From assembly GCA_963693085.1 (NCBI GenBank), contig OY856411.1, positions 116,895,267 to 116,959,266 on the forward strand: DNA of 64,000 nucleotides. Reading direction: 5' to 3'. Below the pieces are notes generated by a model, which was not told where the DNA came from, ran no database searches, and saw only the letters and a list, made by a program, of their open reading frames with translations. Every line of letters begins with the position of its first letter. Positions within the stretch are counted from its first letter, which is position 1. A program made the position numbers and the translations under genes. Shown piece after piece: positions 1-9,737 of the stretch. This stretch comes from Alisma plantago-aquatica. Taxonomy: Eukaryota > Streptophyta > Magnoliopsida > Alismatales > Alismataceae.

Positions 1-1272
1 ACTGAACCAGAAGGAATTAGAAGCTTGCCTTTGATGTTTATCAAATCAATCTTAATATATCCCACCAATCATCCCATGATTGGCTCTCAGGGAATACATA
101 CCAACACTTTGGACTTCAGATACCCAATCTGGGAGATGTTTCTTTACTCTCTCCACTATGACCTTCGAAACCAATTTCAGACAAAAATTATTAAGTGATA
201 TTGGGCGTAATTGGTCACAGGAAGTGGGCTTGTTTGTTTTAGGAATCAGAATGATAGTAGATTCACAAAGCTCCTCCGGTAGCGCTTCTCCACTGAGTGC
301 CTTCTTAACTATTAGCATGATAGAGTTCTTGACAGTGTTCTAGTGGCTTTTTACAAACAAACCATTTATACCATCAGGGCCTGCCACCTTGTATGGATTC
401 AACCTCTTTATGATTTGTAGACACTCTTCCTCCTTCGGCTCAGCTGCTAAGTGGTTTCTTTCCCAATGCTTGAGCTTTCGGGACCTCCCTGGTATGGAAT
501 CGACAATCTCTGGTTGTCGGGCTTGCGGTTCTGTTAGGATGTTTTGGAAATGGATGTGCGCCATCTCCTTCAGTTGCGTCTCTTCTGTGACCCACCCGCC
601 CTCCGTATTCTTGAGTTGCAGAATAGTGTTGTGTCTCTTCCATTGGTTCACATAAGCATTATAAAACTTGGTGTTCCGATCACCATTTTTCATCCAGTTT
701 ATGTGACTCCGCATCTTCCATTCCTCTTCCTCCTCTATGAGAATAGTTTCGAGACTTGCCTTCATATCACTTTAAATTCCGTCAGTGATGGGGTTGTAGT
801 TGTCTGGTAGCTCCTTCTCCAGGCTACTTATGTTACGGAGAAGAGTTTTCTTGAGTCTGATCGTTTCCTGCCTCTTGTTTCTGTCCCACTTAGTTATAAT
901 GTCTTTAACGTTGTCGAGAGCTTCGTTAAAGCCTCGCTGCCGATCCCACTTGTTCACGATCATCTCAGTGAAGGCAGTGTCTCTTGCCCACGCAGCACGA
1001 GCAACAAACCTGTTGGTCATGGGTCTCTTTCCAACTCGTTGGACCAGTAGTGGATTATGATCCGATTGTAACCGTGGTAAGTGAGTAATATAGAAATCTT
1101 GCTGAGTTTGAATGAAAGCATTGTTAGCCACCACACGATCTAATCTTTGTTGTAGCCTTCCACGCTTGAAAGTGAATTTAGGCCCAGAGAATCCCAAGTC
1201 AGAAAGTCCTGCCTCGATAAGAGTTTCCTGAAACTGAAAGATACAAGCTTCAATGTAATTATAGTGCACGCT
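1..1272 (-). pseudogene. LINE-1 ORF2 remnant: endonuclease C-half, linker, RT start
   Basis: On the minus strand this reads as part of an L1-type LINE ORF2. The C-terminal half of the APE-type endonuclease lies at about 1140-1272 and then 772-1140, with the conserved SDH-type motif (LQSDHNPLL). The linker and RT palm start follow at 340-765 (INWMKNGDRNTKFY, VAGPDGINGLF). RT blocks continue at 119-318 (ILIPKTNKP, LRPISLNN). A frameshift near 119 is followed by a further RT stretch that runs off the window start. Stops separate the blocks, so this is a dead copy. In a living element the protein nicks target DNA and reverse-transcribes the LINE RNA. The 3' end lies outside the window. Domain identity is confident; exact joins are approximate. 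Confidence 0.85.
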
Positions 1273-1430
1273 CCTACGTTTGTATATGCGAATCCACATA
1301 CCGTCGTGCGTAAACTCCTATGGAAACACCTCGTGCACATGGGGAACAACTTTACTAAACCATGGATCGTATTAGGAGACTTTAATACGACCTGCAATCC
1401 GGAAGAACGAATCGGAAGCGTGCACTATAA
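1270..1430 (+). pseudogene. Inverted 5' piece of LINE-1: endonuclease N-half
   Basis: This short plus-strand segment encodes the part of the endonuclease missing from the minus-strand copy next to it. It reads FVYANPHTVV, then LLWKHLVHMG, then VLGDFNTTCNPEERIGS, the standard GDFN block of plant LINE endonucleases. The neighbouring minus-strand reading starts just after that block. The two pieces share the 14-mer AGCGTGCACTATAA at their cut ends (1417-1430 plus; 1259-1272 minus). Together they form one ORF2 whose 5' part is flipped. It is not an independent gene. Confidence 0.8.
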
Positions 1431-2035
1431 ATATATACATTGTTGAGTAATATCTAAACTCTTAAAATTTGTTTTCTTGCATCCCTTGAAAGATCATTAG
1501 AATCATGGGGTTTTACAAATAACTCAAATCTAGTTGAAATATATTGAGATTCTATATATTGTTGGTGTTGCCCTAATAAGAACAAAATCAAGAAAGTATG
1601 TATAAGAGAGAAGCTCACTCTAGAAGGGTACAAAATTTACTAGTACTAAACTTAGACATTTGGTCTGTTAAATGGTAACTTGTATGGTCATTGTGTAATT
1701 AGAATGTTTTTTTGCCTTTCTTTATTAACAGTAGTGGATCGTGTCAAAGAAAATAAGAGAAAAGAAATATTTCTTTTATGTTGTTGGGGAATTAACTAGT
1801 AACTAGAACACTACATTCTTTACCATCTATATTCATAGAGCAACGCTCCTTTGTCTTTGTTTGCTCCGGTTAGTGTCGTTCTAAAACTTTTTCTTATCCT
1901 TACATTTCAATATTTAGGATTACATAATCAACTCTTCCTCCAAAACGGCCGAGCATTAAACATTTACAAGCAAAGCATTATCAGTTCCTTCTCTCTGTAC
2001 TACGAACGGAAGTATACGGAACAGAAGATGACTCT
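1431..2035. other. AT-rich non-coding sequence
   Basis: No domain, LTR end or RNA gene is recognisable. This is the flank beyond the inverted 5' end of LINE-1. Confidence 0.5.
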
Positions 2036-2500
2036 TCACCTCCCAGGATCCTTACCGCTTCTTCTATTTATTTGCCAAGGATATCGTCCTCCATGAGGAA
2101 GCCTATACGCCAACCTGCTGCACGAATCTCCTCCCCGCTGCACCACAACTTGTAATTGCAAAATAAGAAACAGTAGTGCAGCTGGTGAACACTTCAGACG
2201 TCGCTTCATTACTGCTGCCACATCTCCACATGACTCTTCAATGCTCGTAGAAAACCTAGCAACGCTCGTCCCGACTATATACATATATCTAGACTTTTGA
2301 CCATGAACTGCACTAAGCCAAAGAACGAAAACTCGTCTGGTAAGCACAAAAACTTCCGTGCCATATCCCAGTCTTCCTCCACCCAGATTAACACTTTGAA
2401 GCTCTGTTTCCTCACAGAACCCACCATCTACATCAACGCCTGGCACCATCCCCTCTATCACCACCGTCATCACTCTTTCCAAATCCGAAATGATCCTCAA
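2036..2500 (-). CDS. Unrecognised 154-residue ORF in a GC-richer island
   Basis: This is an open minus-strand frame in a stretch visibly richer in G and C than its surroundings. I do not recognise the protein. It has glycine/valine-rich segments (GMVPGVDVDGG, VNLGGGRLGYG) that loosely recall beta-propeller repeats such as kelch, but no repeat period is convincing. There is no signal peptide, zinc motif or transposon motif. The plus strand is also open for 88 residues over part of it, which weakens the case for either. It may be a degraded gene fragment or chance. Confidence 0.2.
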   Translation of the reverse strand: MRIISDLERVMTVVIEGMVPGVDVDGGFCEETELQSVNLGGGRLGYGTEVFVLTRRVFVLWLSAVHGQKSRYMYIVGTSVARFSTSIEESCGDVAAVMKRRLKCSPAALLFLILQLQVVVQRGGDSCSRLAYRLPHGGRYPWQINRRSGKDPGR

Positions 2501-4499
2501 CGATCAGAGTCCCGAGTGGCACACTTCCAGTATGCTATGGAATGGCATGTGACGACCTGCTGAACTTTTCTTCAAACCATTGAAGTGAGAAGGTCAGGTC
2601 ATGTCAGGCGCGAGTACCCAGATGCAAGCCAACACTCCCTAGAAGGTTTGATACGAGAGTGAGATTTCCTATGAATACGTTGATGATGTCTACGATCAAC
2701 AGTGATTGAAGTACCCACGTTGCCGATCTGGAACGGTCAAGCATGAGTGGTTGCCATTCTTGACAATAGGTAAATGTTCCCTGATCCGCATAGTTTGATT
2801 TCAAGGACTAGTTTAATGGGATAAATAGAAAACATCCATCAGATAATGATGCGAGTAAATAAAAATCAGCATTTTCTAACAGATCCACTGCACCGTATGC
2901 ATTATATTAGTATGCTAATATATACATGCTAGCATATTCCGTAAGATTTGCATACATATCTATTGTAATTCTTACAAAAATGAATAGTACAAACGTGTTA
3001 TCACTAATACTGTAATTAGTTAGAATTATACATACGTATTAGACATAGCATTAAGGCAGATGTTTAAAAATTATGTACCTTTATATAAACATATCAAACT
3101 ATTATGCTTTCAGATCAGATTGTATATAAATGTAAACTATAACATTAACATGAATTAGTTTATTGCTTCGAAGTACAATTCATTCGTAGTAGCATATATA
3201 TGCATTATTAGTTGATATGATGTTTTCAACGAATCACAATCCAGAACTTTATTAGTAAACTTATATGGTAGAGTTAGACACTCACATCGTATATACTACT
3301 AGTATATTAGTCTCGCATGTATGCTTTTACCAGGTAATGTGTATCGTATCTTGGCCGATCATTTTGTTTCTCGGATTGCATAAATTATATAATATATATG
3401 TAAAGGACAAGATTTAGATTGCACAAGAAAGTGGTACTGGTACGTATGAAATAAATTAACCATAATGATGACTTCAATGTGAGTCATTTACCTCCACAGT
3501 GTTTGTATGCATATGTGTTAATATAGTTGATATATGTTATGAAGATTGATAATCGACTTGGTGATACTAGGAATCTAGATTATTAATCATTTTGTAAGTA
3601 TCGATCAGACCGGTATATCCACTTTTATATTTATTTGGTGTACATGGATATGTTGAAGTATTTAGGAACATTTGGAATTAAAAAATTGACAAATATAAAA
3701 TATTATTTTAGGAATATTCTTCCATATAATAACTTAAAGTGAAATATACAAGACTAGTGATGTTCAACTATATCGTTGATTAGAAATATAAAAGTAAAGA
3801 AAAAAATGAAATGGGTTCAAATCCATGACTATGATTCTGACTAGTATGCCTATATATATGTAGAATCCAGACAAACCTTGGTGGCAAACCTTATTTGATT
3901 TATTGATTGCTCTTGAATCAAGGTACGAGAATATTCTATTTTTATTTAAATGAAATTTACACCCCTCTTGAATATCATGCATGTGTAAGAAGCATTGGGG
4001 AGTCTAATTTGCTAAACTTTTAGCCTGCTCTTGAAAGACCCCCAATTAGACTACTTGATGACTAGCCACGATAATTGATAATGTCAGATTTTAGGGCTGA
4101 GGCCCAGTTATTTAGTGAAATTACGCTTCCACGACTCTGCACAGAGGTAAGAGATTGTGATCCCCTAGTCGACTAGCAATTCATCTGAACGTGGTCGTTC
4201 TCATTTTGGATGATGGGAACACATGGTCATCTAAGCATAGACAGATATACCAAGTGCCTAAATGGTTTGAGAAATCTTCTTGATTTCATATACCTTGTTG
4301 ATTAAATTTAAAACCCATTTATATTTCTCTTTTGAATCACTTGTCTACATTTTATATCTCATTACATCATTTTTTTGAATAAATCTTGAGTAGACAGTGC
4401 ATACTTATTTAACTTTGTTTAAACTGGATTTTTGTATCAGTTTTTTAGACTGACATGTGCCCTTATTTGTGTTCATGCGTGATGTGTTTCTTGGGGGAA
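2501..4499. other. AT-rich non-coding sequence
   Basis: About 2 kb with many stops in all frames and runs rich in TATA and ATAT. No coding domain, LTR pair or RNA gene was recognised. Old, unidentifiable transposon debris is the likeliest content. Confidence 0.45.
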
Positions 4500-4748
4500 T
4501 GTATGGACACACCAAAACAATAATGGGGTTAGTAATAAAAGAATCAAAAGAAGACTTATTGGAAGACCGCATGAGTTGTCCTTTGTTGTGATGATGAATA
4601 AACTAGATAAAAAAGTATTTACTAATTTTTGATGTATACGTTTTTTTGAGACCTCATGTACTCTAAATATTTATATGAATGTAATAATTGTTTATTTCTC
4701 TGAAATAAATTATGTTAAAATTCGATCTTCAAAGATCAGGTCTTTACA
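4500..4748 (+). repeat. LTR-A, plus-oriented ~249-bp LTR
   Basis: The segment starts TGTATGGACACACC and ends AGGTCTTTACA, giving TG...CA ends. A purine run (TTGGGGGAA) sits directly upstream, like a polypurine tract. A primer-binding-like TGGTATCAGAG begins four bases after its end. A diverged copy lies in reverse complement at 6144-6401; the shared 3' half includes TTGTTTATTTCTCTGAA. Size and primer type suit a small Ty1-copia or TRIM element, but no coding region is attached. Confidence 0.65.
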
Positions 4749-4751
4749 TGA

Positions 4752-4762
4752 TGGTATCAGAG
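4752..4762 (+). other. Primer binding site (initiator-Met tRNA type)
   Basis: TGGTATCAGAG, complementary to the 3' end of plant initiator tRNA-Met, lies three bases after the end of LTR-A. It marks that LTR as a 5' LTR. Confidence 0.65.
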
Positions 4763-4803
4763 TCATAAATAGTCAGCACTCATGCACTTCTTCTAGAATT
4801 TGG

Positions 4804-4841
<38 letters not shown>

Positions 4842-6143
4842 GGTTAGAACATAGTAGACTAAATCCTATAAAATTATCATAACATAGTCCATATGCCTAG
4901 AATGTCTTAAACATGTACTAGCAACCTAGGAAACTCACCTTCACATTGTAGTTGATTACCATTGCTTATCCGAGTGACAATATTAAATTCCATATTAAGG
5001 AATCCTAGGGATGAACTTCTAGGAGGTGTGGTACAAATCATTTATCATAAATATGATCAACTTGGAGATGCGCATGATATTCCAAGCACCATTGTGGGGG
5101 AAATGGGTATATCACTTGATTGCCTCCTAGTTATATGAAAGATGAATAATCATAGTAATATGAAATTTGACCATTGAATCGTATTTGTTTCATTTATATG
5201 TTTTTTGCATAAATTCCTATTTAAGTTTTAGAACCAAATGTTGAGTTTGATGAAAATTATTTAACTTGATTGTAGTTACTATAATATGATTGCATACCCT
5301 AATATAGATTTACAGTTTTTGACTATCTAGAAATGGGTGTAATGTAGTAGTTGACATGTATCTATATCAAGTTGTATTTCTCTATGGTGAGCTTCCTTAT
5401 TTGCTAAAGAAAATGATTTTAAGGACAAAATCACCTTCTAATCTGGGAAGAGAAGTAATGGCACATCAGATATTTATGTTATATTTGATTATGCTCATGT
5501 TTACTTGACCTTAGAAAATTGATTCATTAGCCTTATCTTTTTATATAAAAATACTTGTTTACTTGGTGGAATTATCTTTTTTTATGATACTTGGGCATGT
5601 TTTTAATGTAGAAAACAACACATGATTTATAGTAATACCTATGGGAGAATGATCTTTCCTTTTTTTATAAATCTAATGAACACATATGCTTTCATATTAT
5701 GAAGTTGACTTATTTCATAATAAATAAATGAAAAGTGTACTTCATAATCTTACTATTTTAAAGAGTAGAGTTCATTATGTATCTTGTTAATAAATATAAA
5801 TAATATTCATAATAACTCTTCCATAGTAATAGAAATTTCATTTTCATGTTAACAATAATCATGGTTACAATCACAAGTGGGAATTAATATAATACCCCAA
5901 CCAAATGATAGCAATATGGGTCGATCATCCTAGCTTATTCATACTTATATGGAATGTGGATAATCATTAGTAATATGACATTTGATTTTTGAATCATACT
6001 TTTTCATAAATGTTTTGTTACTTTCGACCTTGTATAAGCTTCTTATCGAACTTGAAATACTTTTTTAGCCTGATAAAAATGATATAGCTTGATCATATTT
6101 GAGAAATTCCATTCACATATTTGCTTATACTACCAAGTCTTAC
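4763..6143. other. Non-coding spacer between inverted LTRs, with a diverged direct repeat
   Basis: No protein domain is visible. Two stretches, about 5133-5290 and 5944-6110, look like diverged direct copies: both carry TTATATGRA, then GATAATCAT, AGTAATATGA, a TTTGA...TGAATC block and TTTCATTTAT/TTTTCATAAATG. This suggests an internal duplication of element sequence. Confidence 0.4.
4806..4839. repeat. (TA)n microsatellite
   Basis: An uninterrupted TA dinucleotide run of about 34 bases lies shortly after the primer binding site of LTR-A. Confidence 0.9.
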
Positions 6144-6401
6144 TGTAAAGACCCGGTCTTTGGAGATTGAATTTTAACATAATTTTGTTTCAGAGAAATA
6201 AACAATCTTTGCATTCACATAAATCTTTAAAGTACATGAAAGTTTTGAAGGAAAAAAATCTATACATCAAATGCTAATAAACAATATTTTCTCTAATACA
6301 ATTATCATCATGAACAGAGGGTAGCTCTTGCAATCTTCTTTCTAGGTCTTGTCTACATTCTTCCCTTGGTAGTCTTGTAACATAACTGGTGTGTTCATAC
6401 A
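6144..6401 (-). repeat. LTR-B, minus-oriented relative of LTR-A
   Basis: In reverse complement this starts TGTATGAACACACC and ends GGGTCTTTACA, matching LTR-A along its length with small indels. A purine run (CTCAGGGGAA on the minus strand) precedes it. No primer site follows its end, so it looks like a solo or 3' LTR. It faces LTR-A. Confidence 0.65.
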
Positions 6402-6465
6402 TTCCCCTGAGAAAGAATTCATGGACGACTCAGGATGACCGGAAATGAAACCTTGAGATAAGAAA

Positions 6466-6690
6466 TTATTCAAGAAATTGAACTTTGAAAAGAAGAACAA
6501 GTTGAATCTCCCATGAGAACAAATCTACATCCATTGGTCGTTGAGGAAGAGGTTTCCTTGAAGACAAGCTGACAAACTTGTTAGCCGCAACACAGTTGAC
6601 GAAGGTTATATTGTTGATGATCACCGATTGATCAACTTGCTTCTTTCTGGAGAACTTCTTCTTGCTCCCACCATGAGAAGACGATGCCAT
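6466..6690 (-). pseudogene. N-terminus resembling the putative plant transposon protein family
   Basis: From a methionine at about 6690 the minus strand reads MASSSHGGSKKKFSRKK, then a segment with FVNCVAANKFVSL and RKPLPQRPMDVDLF. The pattern F(V/I)S..A...(Y/F)..L..RKP(I/L).ER/QR is typical of the start of a protein family encoded by many plant retroelements and called putative plant transposon protein. Only about 70 residues remain. The frame runs upstream to 6780 but that part looks like leader. The end lies close to the purine tract of LTR-B, so it may belong to that element's interior. This is family recognition from memory. Confidence 0.35.
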
Positions 6691-6780
6691 TGGAAGTTTT
6701 ATGGTGGAAGAGTGGAGAAGAAGGCTCAGAAGTAGAAGTGAAATGAGTTGAAAGAAGCTTGGTGGTGGAGCACAACTCAC

Positions 6781-7179
6781 AAAGTCAAAAAGGAGTAGAG
6801 AAAATTTCCTAAGGAGGTTTGAAGATGACAGCTAGATATGATGTGTGAAGAATGGATGAAATTGAATGCTTTTATAGGATGTTGAATGATTCTCATTCGA
6901 AATAATATTTGAACAAGTTCCCCAACGATAAAAAAACAAATGTAAAATGGCTAGTTTCAATCAAAGGAGTGTTGACCATGCTTACTCAGTTGGAATTTAT
7001 CTTGAACGAGGAGATGTCGGTTGGACGTTTTGTCGATAGGGACACTTACTATATTCAAATTAAACATTGACTGAGGGACTAGTCGATCCAACTCTTTTTT
7101 GATTGAGCATATCCTAGGTCAAAATATTTTTTGACCAAAAAGGTTCTATTTCAATTGATATGTTATCAATAAAAAATAT
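6781..7179. other. Non-coding spacer
   Basis: AT-rich; nothing recognised between the transposon-protein-like fragment and the R2-like scrap. Confidence 0.4.
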
Positions 7180-7310
7180 TTACAACAAGATGGAAGGAAA
7201 ACTGGCAACAAGTTGTCCCACCAATCCTTTCTGAATAGCAAAACTGATCCTCCAAAATACTACATCAATAGACTTTGAGTTTAACACATTACTGGCAACA
7301 AGTTGTGTCA
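7180..7310 (-). pseudogene. C-terminal scrap of R2-like reverse-transcriptase family
   Basis: The minus strand reads SKSIDVVFWRISFAIQKGLV then GQLVASFPSIL. This matches, residue by residue, the end of the longer remnant at 50035-51240 (SMDVVF, RIGFSIQKGL, TRLPSIL). It therefore belongs to the same protein family. A second copy of the GLVxQLVAS segment sits at about 7291-7322, so a stretch of about 30 bases (ACTGGCAACAAGTTGT) is repeated 90 bases apart. The fragment abuts the copia pol end directly. Confidence 0.6.
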
Positions 7311-8068
7311 CCAATCCTTTCACTTAAAATTGTTCCACTGTAAGATGCTTAGTGAAAATATCAACTAATTCAATTTCACTATCAACATGATGAAGACCTA
7401 TATCATTTTTGGCAATATGATCATGAAGAAAATGGTGTCTTATCTTACTATGTTTAGCTCAGCTATGTAAAATTCAATTATGAGCTAATTTAATTGTAGT
7501 AGTGTTATCACGAGAGTCATAGAGAGTGAAAAATCATAATTACTTAATACGTGTTGCATCCAAAGGACTTGTGCACAAAAACTACTGACAGACATATATT
7601 CGGCTTCTATTATAGATAGAGAAACAATATTTTGTTTCTAGCTAAATCTAGAGACCGAAGTTTTTTTAAGTAAGAAATAACCACTGCTTGTACTTTTTAA
7701 ATTAGATGAAAACCATCATAATTTGCATATGCATATGCTTGAAGGTTAAAAGATTTGCTTTTAGGATACTAAACTCTATAATCGATTGTTGCATTAAAAT
7801 ATCTTAGAATGCGTTTAATGGGGACAACATGTGCTTGCATTGGATTAGATTGAAATTGAGCGCATAAGCCAACAAAAACATGATATTTGGACGAGAGACA
7901 GTTAAATAATATAAACTTCCAATAATTCCTATATAACAAATTGTCAATTGGTTCACCATTTTCAACTTTGTCAATATTAGTAGATGTGGCCATGGGGGTA
8001 GAATCATGTTTGCAATTCTCCATGTTAAAATATTTTAGAAGTTATTTTGTATATTTTTCTTTCTTTTT
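7311..8068 (-). pseudogene. Ty1-copia pol 3' end: RT tail and RNase H
   Basis: The minus strand reads the end of a copia polyprotein. The RT tail is at 7769-8068 (YTK.LLKYF, NMENCKHDSTPMATSTN, LYRNYWKFI; a second frame reads LYYLTVSRPNIMF). RNase H follows, with LSIIEAEYMSV and CAQVLW at 7560-7640. The end reads HHFLHDHIAKNDIGLHHVDS then IFTKHLTVEQF at 7323-7430. Several stops and frameshifts interrupt it. The family copies RNA into DNA in cytoplasmic particles. The upstream pol is missing because LINE-2 joins the coding sequence at about 8068. No LTR was found for this piece. Confidence 0.85.
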
Positions 8069-8076
8069 ATTCATCT

Positions 8077-9610
8077 TGCATTCCTCTTGCAGGCCGACAA
8101 CAAAAAACATTACAATCACTAATAGCAGGAATAAACGAGGTAGTACTACTACCTTTACAAAGATTATCCACAAAGTCCTCAAACCTTAGGGGGTAAAGGA
8201 TACTTTTTGTAGTCAACCTGGTTTTTTTGGTGAGATTTGGCCATGGAGTCAGACAATTTATTATCCTCACGTCCAATGTGCTCTAAGGAAAAATCCTATT
8301 CTCTTATTAGCTTCTGAACCCTCAAGATCGAATTTTCCCAAGAAGGGTAGAGATCTACCTTCCCACAAATCATCTTGATGATATGTTTGCAATCTCTGAA
8401 AAACTTGACCTTAGACAGCCCCAATTGGATTGCAAACTCCATATCTTTAAGAACCCCAATCAGCTCAACCTGAGTAGGAACAGTCAGCCGTCTTCCAAAG
8501 CCCCCAATCCACCTACCATGTTTGCATAATATCCCCCCTGCCACTGCGGAGTCCCTTGTCCCGATTGCTACATCCACAAAGTAGAAATGTTGATAATCAT
8601 CTACTGATCTCACCTCTTTAGGAAGGTCCCCCGGGTTTAAAGAAGTTCATTGTACCTCCGAGGCCTCCTTCAAGATCCTTACATGGGACTGAATCCTATT
8701 AATTATAGACTGTGCAGAACTGCTCTTGTTATTGAAAATCCTCTCATTGATTAGTTTCTGCTTTATTTTCCCCTTGCTACGATGGAAGCTGGCATCCCAA
8801 TCCAAGATCGATTTACAGATAGAGTCGAGGGCACTTGCAAAAGGAAATGAAGTATTCCAGTTTTGTTGTAGAAGACTCCCAAATGATTCTTGTTGTTGCC
8901 AAGAGGCTAAGTTTTGAATCTTATGACACAGTTCGGTTTAATGGTATTGAGGATGCCGATATGATTGTGGTTTGATCCTATATGTGGTAGATTCATGCAA
9001 ATAAAGGTGGGGTAGTCTTGGATATACGCTGTGTTGGCCAAGGATGTGTTGATGTATTCATGAAGAAGACCCTCTTTATAGGTGAAAGCATAGCCTGTTC
9101 TACCCATATTAGAGAGGCCTACTTGCATAATGGCAGTGGCAAATCTGTTAGCTTCATTGAGGTTGAATCTATCGCTGCCAATCTTTTTGTCTGGATGAAG
9201 CATGCAATTGAAATCCCCTAGGACAATCCTTGGACCGGAGATTTGTTGTCCGAATCTTTTGAGGTGTTCCCACAATATAGGTCTGCCTCTCGGGCTGGGC
9301 GAGGCATAGATGAAGGTACACATTGTCTTGTTGTCGACGCAGCAGTGTATAAACTGCTTATGACTGTGCAGAATATGAATGTGGCAATCTTCCAGAGAAC
9401 CCAGATGCCTCCCGAGAAGCCATTCGCTTCTACTCTATGGGATCTAGAGAAACCTAACTCATTAATGACCTTTTGAGCTTTTGACCCAGAGATATGAGGT
9501 TCTGAGATAGAGACAACTTTGATGCTATTCTTGACAATGAGATGTTTGAGGAAGTGCCTAGCTTTCTTTTTGCTGGCACCTCTAATGTTCCATGCAAGTG
9601 TATTAATCAT
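8077..9610 (-). pseudogene. LINE-2 ORF2: endonuclease and RNase H joined, RT missing
   Basis: The endonuclease begins at 9610 (LAWNIRGASKKKARHFL, then SEPHISGSKAQKV, GFSGGIWVLWK). A frameshift occurs near 9320, and it continues to 8907 with FIYASPSPRGR and VLGDFNCML. The SDH motif is changed to GSNHNH. At 8700-8890 the usual post-endonuclease linker is present (WDASFHRSKGKIKQ). RNase H starts almost at once at 8296-8613 (VDVAIGTRDSAVAGG, then WIGGFGRRL, FFRDCKHII) and ends at about 8077-8290 (GREDNKLSDSMAKSH, RNAR-stop). No RT palm motifs lie between linker and RNase H, so the roughly 500-residue RT has been deleted. Confidence 0.8.
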
Positions 9611-9737
9611 TAAAAAGACTAAATAAAAAAGGGGTGGTTCATTTAGGGATTACCACGCTCCCTTCATTTGCATCATGACTTCTTCTTGACCCACTTCGAA
9701 TAACATAAGGGTTCTTTTGTGGGCTGTTACTGCTCTT

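Noticed and set aside
1264..1446. An independent plus-strand gene
   Set aside because: Its peptide is exactly the endonuclease part missing from the adjacent minus-strand LINE, so it is an inverted piece of that element.
9018..9476. Plus-strand ORFs within LINE-2
   Set aside because: They are the complement of the minus-strand endonuclease reading, which has clear motifs.
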